A stretch of 64,000 nt of DNA from Lasiodiplodia sp. COLG20 (lineage: Eukaryota > Ascomycota > Dothideomycetes > Botryosphaeriales > Botryosphaeriaceae). Position 1 is the stretch's first letter, and each line of letters opens with the position of its first letter. Both the position numbers and the translations under genes were made by a program. Below, piece by piece: positions 56,413-64,000 of the stretch. The stretch spans positions 2,542,001-2,606,000 of the forward strand of contig VNWV01000002.1 of the NCBI GenBank assembly GCA_009801085.1, in the 5' to 3' direction. Under the pieces are notes generated by a model. The model did no database searches, had not been told where the DNA came from, and worked only from the letters and a program-made list of their open reading frames with translations.

Positions 56413-57858
56413 TCAGCCATCGTTCGAGGCAGCGGATTCCGTGGAAACGGTACCCTCAGCAGGGGGCAACTGCTCCATACAGGTGGGTGTCTCCACAGAA
56501 GCGGTACCATCCGCGCGATCTGTGTCCTCCGCACCGACTGGCGTCTTCTCTGAATTGTTCGATGGCTTCTGCGATTTCGACATCCCGCCATAGGGCTGTC
56601 CCGCCTCCACGAAGGGCACATTCTGCAACCGTCGATCGCCCGACGGCACCGGGATGACGGAAATGCGACAGAACTCCTCATCGCAGCCGAAGCGGACTTG
56701 CCAGCAGAAAGGCTCATTGGTCGCCGAAAACTTGAAGCCGCGGATGTGTGGTGAAGGGCCATCTTCAGTGACGCCATAGGCACGGATCTCTTCGAGACTC
56801 AGGTCGTCCCAAGCCTTCTGCATGATGTAGCGATAATCCAGAGTGATGCGCTGCGTGAACAGGTTGAGGGCGTAGGTCTTTGCATCGTGAGAGAGCCGGA
56901 AGGCTTTCGTGTAATGCTCAATGGTAGAGAAGCCGTTGACTTTAGGGTACTGATCATGCATGCCGAGCTCAAACTGCGACCCTCCATACTCCACCAGAGG
57001 CTGGTACTGGGTAAGAACGACATAGACAGTGTCGTTCTGTTGAGCATGTCGAGAGGGCTGTGTCGTCTGAGCTACAGTGGTGATTTTATCAGGAGGAGCT
57101 GGTTGCTTGTGCTGAGGTGTGACAGCGCTGATGTTGCCGTTACCGCTGGCGTTCTGTTCAGAGTTTCCTCGCGCATCCTCAATACCGCCATCGTTTGCGT
57201 TGCGTTCGTCCGGTACAGGGTCGGAAGGCAGGCCAGTATATTGTAGCGGCAAGAGATGGTCGGCTTGTTGTTGACGACGCGCTACAGCGGGGTGCGCTGG
57301 CTGGGGCTGTCTCAGCGCTGCATCTCTCCTATACTGGACGCTGATCGGATCGGATCGCTTTACATGCATCAATCCGATGAATTCCATGTGTGTGAGGGTA
57401 CAGTAGTGAACGCAGACCGTCTCTTCCACCTGTGTGCCATTCAAGAGCGCCATACCATATGCAGTTTGTCACAAAATCTACTTACATGATGCTTGTCAAC
57501 ACTGGGAGTGAGGGTAATCTCAGCCCTTCCAGCAGGGTCAGTCAGCCAGGCCGGCATCGGTGGTTTCTCGGGCTGCGGGTCCATGATAGGCTCAGACATG
57601 TAGTCGTGATCGGTCTAGTCGTGTAGTAAGCTTTGCTGAAATGATGGAGACAAAAGCACCGACATGAGTATTCGCAGTTGGGAAGCCGCAGGTGGGTTCT
57701 TCGGCGGTGTCGCCCTTCGTTGGCGGAGTGGGAGAATCGACCTCCATCTGTTAGGTTATCAGCGCAGTACACAGTGATATCAAGGAAGCTCCTACCAGGT
57801 CGCTGAGGGGGAAGTCGCTCGAAGCGCCATCAGACACTGCTTCCGCACCGGGCGGCAT
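56413..57858 (-). CDS. Conserved-looking protein of unknown function
   Basis: I do not recognise the family. Four exons, 57858-57796, 57747-57664, 57614-57486 and 57429-56413, give about 430 residues. The first exon codes MPPGAEAVSDGASSDFPLSDL. Joined pieces read MEVDSPTPPTKGDTAEEPTC, then DPAGRAEITLTPSVDKHHVE and ETVCVHYCTLTHMEFIGLMH. A Gln/Pro-rich linker follows. A folded-looking part with aromatic-rich segments comes next (VNGFSTIEHYTKAFRLSHDA, LNLFTQRITLDYRYIMQKAW, GFKFSATNEPFCWQVRFGCD). The C-terminal 80 residues are disordered. The second intron donor (GTCGGT) is weak, but phase and length fit. No signal peptide or membrane helix. It is in the same orientation as the EF-hand gene, 304 bp downstream of it. 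Confidence 0.72.
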
Positions 57859-58162
57859 GGTTTTTGTCAGGAAAGCTCCGCTGAGGGCGGGAGGCAGAGC
57901 GAACGTTGTGTGGTTGTGTTCGGGAAGTGATGGTCGAAAAGGGAAGAACCGCTGCCGCAGGCGATCCCTCTGCACCTACCGTCTGTACCTACTCATACTA
58001 CATTTCCGCGCAACGCATTAGGAGACCTACACGGGCTGAACGAGGCAAATTTCAAATTATCCTTTACATTTCGATTCGCAATTATACTAATGTACCCCAC
58101 CGACACCCTGTGTCGCCAATACAACGCCAAAAAATGCTCGTTCAAATTCGTAAAAACATACT
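57859..58162. other. Short spacer between two minus-strand genes
   Basis: 304 bp holding the 3'UTR of the EF-hand gene and the promoter of the unknown-function gene. Confidence 0.5.
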
Positions 58163-59272
58163 TCAAGCCGCAGCCGCCTCTCCGTTGGCATCCTTGGCCG
58201 ATCCACCGCCACAGACGCTCCCAACGAACTCCTTGTAACGGAAGACATCCCCACGGCCCAAGCCGCCTTTGCCCTTCTTCCCCAGAGCCCTCCGGCCTCT
58301 GAAGCCTTCAACGACCCTCTCAATCTCCCTCTCTGTAAGTCTGTCTCGGCCCGGCTCTGGGGCTGTGTCCATCAACGCCTCCGTCAACTCGGCGACGTCA
58401 ATTTGGCCATCGTCCTGGTCGTCGAACGCTTCAAAAGCTGAAAGAAGTTCCTGCTCCCTACTCATAGGTGCTAGTAAGGATGCCATCATGTTGAGGTAAG
58501 CGGCGAGGTTCAGCGACTGCGGTTGCCCGTCGAAGTATGGGGCAATGGAAGCGGGTCCGTTATCGAGGCCAACCTGGGAAAGGGCTTCCTGGACGTCTGG
58601 AGCATTGATGCTGCCTTTGTTGTCGCGGTCCAGCACACTGAACGATTCGCGCATGCTGTGCAGTAAGGCCGGAGGAATATGGGCGAGCGGGTCACTACCA
58701 CCAAGGTATGACGCAGCCCTGGACCCAGGTATGGGCCGCTGAGGTCGACGCTCGACAGGCGGGGAGGGAGGAGGCTTGACGGTACTCGTATCGGTGGTCA
58801 TGGTGATGTTGCGTTGGGCCGCAGGACGCGTTGGTGAGGCTGGCAGGCCTGGGCTCACGGTTGTCTTGCGAGTTGTCAGGAACGGGCTACTTAGACTAGG
58901 CCTGTCAGAAGTCTCCGCTGCGGATCCATGGCCTGACTCGTCGGCATTAGCGCCCGCACCATCGCCGTTATTACTGCGGGTGGTCGATGCTGAGCGGCGG
59001 AAAGGACTCTCGCGTTCTTTTGCAGGTGACAGCCGCGATGGCGTGGTTGGGCGAACGTCGGACGGCTTTGGCGGCGAAGGGTTCGGCGAGCTTAGAAGTG
59101 CGGAAGGAGAGTTGGTTTCGAGTCTCGAGCCTGGGCGACGGAACGGAGAGGCGCGGTTGGAATTGGCAAACAGGTTTGACGTCCTGAACGGGCTCGAAGG
59201 GCCAGGTGCGGACGACTGGGGGCAGGTCAGTTAAAAACAGATCAGAAGCACCGATCCAAGGCTTCTTACCAT
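58163..59272 (-). CDS. EF-hand protein, calmodulin / myosin light chain type
   Basis: Calcium-binding regulator; best resembles myosin regulatory light chain or calmodulin-like proteins. Exons 59272-59270 (the ATG only) and 59215-58163 give about 351 residues. The long exon has no useful ATG at its 5' side; a GTAAGA donor directly follows ATG 59272 and a 54-bp intron with a TTAACTGAC branch point restores a start. Residues 2-185 or so are Ser/Pro/Arg-rich and disordered, with repeats of SPFR (SSPFRTS, ASPFRRP, ESPFRRS). The first EF loop is DRDNKGSINAPD, inside MRESFSVLDRDNKGSINAPD, and a later one is DDQDDGQIDVAE with canonical spacing. The middle loops are degenerate. A basic, Gly-rich insertion and a short tail follow. 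Confident as an EF-hand protein, less so for the exact partner. Confidence 0.82.
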
Positions 59273-59715
59273 GTTGCGGTATGTGAAGATCAGAGCGCGG
59301 TGTGGAGGGCGGTGGTGGAAGTCGTCAGTGCAAGGTGGAGTTGCACAGGCAGTGTGATGACGCGCTTGTTGATGCTTCGCTGGATCGGGCGCTGTCGGTG
59401 GAGCAACCCAGCAGCGTTGTCTTGGGACCCGCGCGGGAGTTTAGACTTTAGCGAGACCAGGGGCTCGCCCGTCTAGTCGCAGCCCTGCCGCGCCACCATA
59501 CTGTGTGTTTGACGGCGGCGGAGCTTGCAAAACTCCCATCGTCTCCAACAATGGCTGCTCGAATAGACTGAGCCCTTGACACTACTCAGTCCCCCACTGC
59601 ACCGCACTGTCGGGACATTCGTCGCCCAAGCCCTGCTCCCCGCGCGAGTCAATCACCCCCACCGACTGTAACCCCTGCTCCACTTCGCATCAGAGCTCTC
59701 CTGGCCCCTTCCACC
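59273..59715. promoter_or_regulatory. Divergent promoter: EF-hand / Afi1 genes
   Basis: 443 bp between the start codons of two divergent genes. The Afi1 side is C/T-rich and ends CTTCCACCATGG. Confidence 0.5.
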
Positions 59716-62425
59716 ATGGCTTCCGTGCAAGTCGCGAGGCCTCCACCGCCTTCTTCTTCTACTACCATCGCCCCTGCTACCACCAAGACGCATCGCCAGT
59801 CGTCGCTCTCCAGTTTCCCGCCTTCGCGCTCTCCGTCCACGCTTTCGCGCCCCTCGCGCTCGCCTGCGCCAGCTCTGGTCCCCCGCGATTACAGCCCCTC
59901 TGCCTCGTCGCGTATCTTCAAGCCTCGCTCGTCAAGCCGAATGGGTCGCCCTCTGCGCTCGCAGTACCCCTCGAATTCGCGCGAGAACCATGTCGAATAC
60001 ATTCTTGTCGCGAGCTTCGATATCGACCGGGGGAGTATCATGGAACACCAGTACCCCGGTCCAATCAGCGGCGACGAGCATATGCTTGCAGACCTGATGC
60101 TTCCGGACCAGGCTCACGTCCGCACCCAGGATTGGACCATATTTTTCCTGCACAAGGATACCGAGGCTGAAGAAGAGGCCAAAGAGGAGCGGCGAGAGCG
60201 CAGGCGTTTACGCAGAGAGCGGAAGGCGAAGAAGGCCGCCAACGGCGACGGCGACGGAGAGAATGGCGCTACTTCAGAAGAGGACGAAGACGAGGATGAC
60301 GACCTCGACTCGGAGGACTCGGAGGAGTCAGAGGATGAGGGTTTCGAGGGACCGCCTTTAATATATGTGCTTAACTTAGTGAATACCAAGCAAGACAATA
60401 CAGTGAAAAGGTATGTACAGCAGCACCAAGTATCGGACACCATTATTGACGCGGTGACAGAGGCGCTGTCTGCAAAGCAATGGCAATCTGCACGAGACAC
60501 AGTTTTCTCCACATTTACAAGGTAACCATGCCTTCCGCTCCCCTCTACCACGGCCCCCCACGCTAATTCTCCCCCAGCCTCTACTGCTGCTTGCTATCGA
60601 GGAATACTTCCGCTCCCCCGTGCCAGAGACACTCGCATCCCTCTATGACTCCCTCAATGCCATGGATCTTTCACTATTACCCAAATTATCCTTCCTGGAA
60701 CGCAATATCCTTCAGGCTTCTTCCGCGCCCGATATGTTCATCGAGAAGTTCGAGCAAATGGTCGCTCAAAGGCAGGTTGAAGATATCGAGGACACCCGAC
60801 TAGCGCTGTCCAAGACAACCTCGGGGCCTGCCAACAGATACACGCTTCCAAGAGACACGCACGAGTTTGAATCTCGCGTCATGTACAACGGAATTCCGGT
60901 CCCCATTAAGGTCCCAACTGCTATCCAACCAGAGACTGTTGGAGATTTCTCCCTCATCAAACTTATTCAGACTTTCTCCACACCGCATGCTGCATCCCCA
61001 CAACCCTTTACGCTGCATCCGCATCTCACAACTTCTGGGGCCTACACCCATCCAATTATTGTCCTCGTCAACGCTCTACTGACTCAAAAACGCATTGTCT
61101 TCCTTGGTCATAACCGGCCATCTGGGGAAGTCGCTGAGGCTGTTCTTGCAGCGTGTGCGCTAGCATCAGGTGGCGTGCTGCGAGGGTTCACTCGCCACGC
61201 TTTTCCTTATACCGATCTGACAAAGATTGATGACTTGATAAAAGTCCCCGGATTCATTGCGGGAGTCACCAACCCTGCGTTCGCGCATAAGCCAGAATGG
61301 TGGGATGTGCTTTGCGACTTGCCAGCAGGACGCATGAAGATTTCTCACAGGATTGAGGGCGCAGGGGTTACTGATGGTCTACTATACTTTCAGCAACAGC
61401 AGGCCATGCTTCCTCCAGGACTTGCGAGCGCCCTGGCCCAAGGTCTTAACGCGAATCTCAGCATGAGTATGCCCAGCTCTAGCGGAAAGGATATTGATCC
61501 CACTGGAGACACGCAATTTATGGAGTCCATCCTCCAAGCCATCTCCAACCGTCTCGGAGAGGGAGCAATCCGATCACGGTTCCGCGACTGGGTGCTGAAA
61601 TTCACCCGGCTCGCCGCGGCGTCCGAAGAGACGGTATACGGAGCCTCGGCGCTGCACATTGGCGCCCAATCCGCCGCTTCAGCGCTGTCACCCACATCAC
61701 CGGAGGCCGAGTTCTCACCCGTGGACGCCAACATCAAAGGCCACGGCTATGTTTGGGCCACCGAGGCCGAACGGCTGCGGGAGCTGGGCGCGAACGTCCA
61801 CCGTGTAGAAGGATGGCGCAACACGCGCTCCTACTACAGTTACGTCCAGGACCTGGCGCGCATGTGGGAGCGGCAGCCCATCCGACACCTCGACCTTCTC
61901 TGGCTGCACGACCGCCTGCGCGCGACGCGCCTGACGCACGAGCAGAGCGCCGGCATCTACCTCGCCCTCGCCCGCGCCGTCGAAGAGGCCGGAAAGCCCA
62001 AACCGGGCGACACGAAAGAGAACGGCAGCAGTCTCGCTGCCATTGCGAACGGAAAGGATGACGCGGCTGAAGATACCTCAGCGGACGACGGCAGAGGCAG
62101 CCCGGTCAGCCCGACGGCCAAGATTCCCCTCGGCGTGCCTGACCGAACGCTCTCGCCCGTTTCGGCCGCGGCTCAGCGTCAGTACGACACGATCCTGCAG
62201 CTGCTGAGCGTGACGCCTGAATCCAACAGCGGCCTCTTTCACCTCTCGCTCGGCCTGTTCCACCCGCGCCAGGAGGTGCGCCAGGCCGTTGTCGACCTGC
62301 TCGAGAAAGTCATGGATCATCCCGCCGGCCGGCACTTCTGGGCCAGTCTGGGCAGGTTCGCGAAGCTGGCGCTGTACCGCATCAAGAGGGAACAGGAGGT
62401 TGTGGGAACGCCTGGACTGTCTTAA
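59716..62425 (+). CDS. afi1: Afi1/Mesa-type polarity protein (Arf3-interacting, SPA domain)
   Basis: DENN-related protein that binds the Arf3/Arf6 GTPase and stabilises the axis of polarised growth at the hyphal tip. Three exons, 59716-60410, 60461-60521 and 60578-62425, give about 867 residues. The N-terminus is Ser/Pro-rich. The Afi1 N-terminal domain starts at [20 protein letters not shown], contains an acidic/basic insertion ([18 protein letters not shown], then a D/E run) and continues [20 protein letters not shown]. The 61-nt middle exon codes [19 protein letters not shown], the conserved link to [11 protein letters not shown]. The SPA domain covers [20 protein letters not shown] and [20 protein letters not shown]. 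Without splicing, the frame stays open through the first intron but in the wrong frame. Introns are 50 and 56 bp with a CGCTAAT branch point in the second. Very confident. Confidence 0.92.
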
Positions 62426-63664
62426 TAGCAAGTATTGCCTTTACGGTTGGATGGATCCTCCGTTTTCCTTCTTTTTTTTTTTTTTTCTACTTTCTCTTCG
62501 GGCGGCTCTTCTGATATCTCTCATGCGAAAGAAATGGGTAAGCGGAGCAGAGGGATTCATATGTGATGGGAACGAAAGAAATGAAAGCGATACCCGATTT
62601 TCTTCTATTCTTCATGAAAGCTCGACTTCTACAATGTATGTATACTCCTGTATATACAAAGCTACTAGGCTCGTGGGGAGGAAGTAAAGGACAATTCCTT
62701 TATCTTGTAGGGAGCTCCAGCGTATCGGGACCAGCAGAAGGGGTGGCTTTGCTTGTGCGCGTTCAGCAGTGAGTTATTTTTTGCATTGTTCGTTGGTTAA
62801 TTTCCGACTTATTTCCAGCCCGTACGTATAGATGGCACAAAGTTTTAAAGTGGAGGCACTAAGCAGTTTACAATTGATCAGATGTTCTGTGAACACGACG
62901 CTCCCTTTGCAAGAAGGCGAATTTGTGTTTAGGGGCCTGTGTGTTGATGGGCTGATAGAGATAATGAGGGTGTCCATTAATAGAGCGGGAGGGGATGCCG
63001 CTTGCAGAATGTGCACCATCGTACAAGTTGTGATATGTGGCGTCCGGCTCATTGCGACCGCGGCACGGTACTGCGGATGTAACAGCAATAAAGGCATTCA
63101 GTACAGAAGTGAAACTTCTGTGAACTGCTGATTGCCCGGCCCGTATGAAAGGCGCCGTGACACGCGAGTGGTCATGTTGACGGAAGACAGCCGCAGGGAA
63201 GAGCTGCGCAACTTTGCCATTTGCTGTCTGTCAGATTGCAGTAGTAATCACAGCGTCTTCGAACCAGTCGGAATGGCAGTGTGCATGGTTGCTAGGAATA
63301 ATCCCATTCGCACCCCCTAAAAAAATCAAAACGCGCAATCATGATGTGGTGATGCCAGACCTGCAAGCGGAAGGTTGAAGCAAGGTTTACCTTGACAGCA
63401 ATATTAGCCGACGCGGGTGATACTATGGTAAGCGTTGAGCTTCCACTTGACTGCGCTTATAGAGAGGGGGCCTAAAACAAGCATCTCACATAATATACTC
63501 CGTTCTAGTTCAGCTAGTTCGATCACTTACACAGTAGAGAAAAAAAAATCTCCTGAGAGTTCAGATACTTTCCCAAGGCTGACAAGAAGTAGATGCAACC
63601 GGGCTATTCTTGACCGTTTGGCTGACTAGGCTGAACGCCACGATCGATCTACGGTCAGCATGCC
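62426..63664. other. Intergenic, 3' flank of Afi1
   Basis: About 1.2 kb. A long T run near 62470 follows the Afi1 stop. Short ORFs on both strands show no family character. Nothing else was recognised. Confidence 0.45.
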
Positions 63665-64000
63665 TCAGCTTACAACTGAATCACGTATCAGGGCCCGTGA
63701 TGTGTTAGCCTTTCGGTCCTCTGCAGCCACATCGCCATCAGCCCTCCGTCGATCATGCAGAGCAGTGAGAAGCTTCTCAAGTCTTGAAACCCCTCCAATG
63801 AAGCGTTCTAGGCGCGAAGTTGTGGAACGGTCTAACGCATGAAAGCATCGCTTCGGTAGTACAACAACGATGCGACGCTATGTGCGTTGTCGTAATCCAC
63901 GAGCAGATCGCTCATCTGCATGTTGTCCGGCCCCCATTGTCTCAGGCTCTGACGAATGTGCAGTCCAATATCAGTGCTGAATGTCTAGGACTCGAACGTT
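63665..64000 (-). pseudogene. Partial, possibly broken coding region at the window edge
   Basis: On the minus strand, from about 63950, one frame reads TDIGLHIRQSLRQWGPDNMQ and SDLLVDYDNAHSVASLLYYR before a TAG near 63835. A second frame, shifted by two bases, then reads LERFIGGVSRLEKLLTALHD and stays open to a TGA at 63665. Both parts look protein-like and adjoin, suggesting one gene with a frame break, or an exon junction that I cannot place. The family is unknown and the 5' part lies beyond the window. Confidence 0.3.

Noticed and set aside
1..64000. CRISPR array, rRNA operon or intact transposase
   Set aside because: No regularly spaced repeats, rRNA-like sequence, reverse transcriptase or transposase motifs were seen anywhere in the window.

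Overview
This 64 kb window is nuclear DNA of a filamentous ascomycete (Pezizomycotina; the gene set and style fit Dothideomycetes, but I cannot fix the genus). The evidence is intron-split genes with many roughly 50-65 bp GT-AG introns carrying CTAAC/CTAAT-like branch points, single genes each with its own promoter on either strand, and typical fungal families: POT peptide transporter, GPI-type aspartic protease, S1/P1 nuclease, Argonaute, Afi1. No rRNA, convincing tRNA, CRISPR array or intact transposon was seen. All exon models were built by eye from reading frames, splice consensus and protein-family continuity.

Layout. 0.7-12 kb: PTR2-type transporter (+), mitochondrial IF-2 (+), UNC-50/GMH1 Golgi protein (-), RNA14 cleavage factor (+). 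12-18.5 kb: a long leader region and a catalytically complete Argonaute (+). 19.6-29 kb: UNC93-like transporter (-) and a DUF1479 dioxygenase (+) sharing a promoter, a basic AT-hook/Cys-rich protein (+), a secreted S1/P1 nuclease (+) and a GPI-anchored aspartic protease (-). 31.5-40 kb: THEM6-like thioesterase (-), an AT-rich stretch with a decayed ORF, aldehyde dehydrogenase (-), SDR/epimerase (-) and phenol-hydroxylase-type FAD monooxygenase (+). This group could be a small catabolic cluster for aromatic compounds. 43.5-51.3 kb: a seven-helix membrane protein (+), then a 6.4 kb gene-poor stretch between convergent genes. 51.3-62.4 kb: BCAS3-type WD40 protein (-) with a disrupted-looking N-terminal region, an unrecognised conserved-looking protein (-), a calmodulin/myosin-light-chain-like EF-hand protein (-) and the polarity protein Afi1 (+). 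The right edge holds a possible partial or broken gene (-).

How the genes relate. Most are independent housekeeping or trafficking genes (translation, mRNA 3'-end formation, RNA silencing, Golgi, polarity). The secreted hydrolases and the peptide transporter fit extracellular nutrient scavenging. The most notable observations are in gene structure: a predicted 4-nt microexon in GMH1, a coding exon consisting only of the start codon in the EF-hand gene, a GC-AG intron in the AT-hook gene, a hidden first exon in mtIF-2, a likely second promoter/start inside an Argonaute intron, and a one-base frame break plus an in-frame TAG upstream of the BCAS3 gene.
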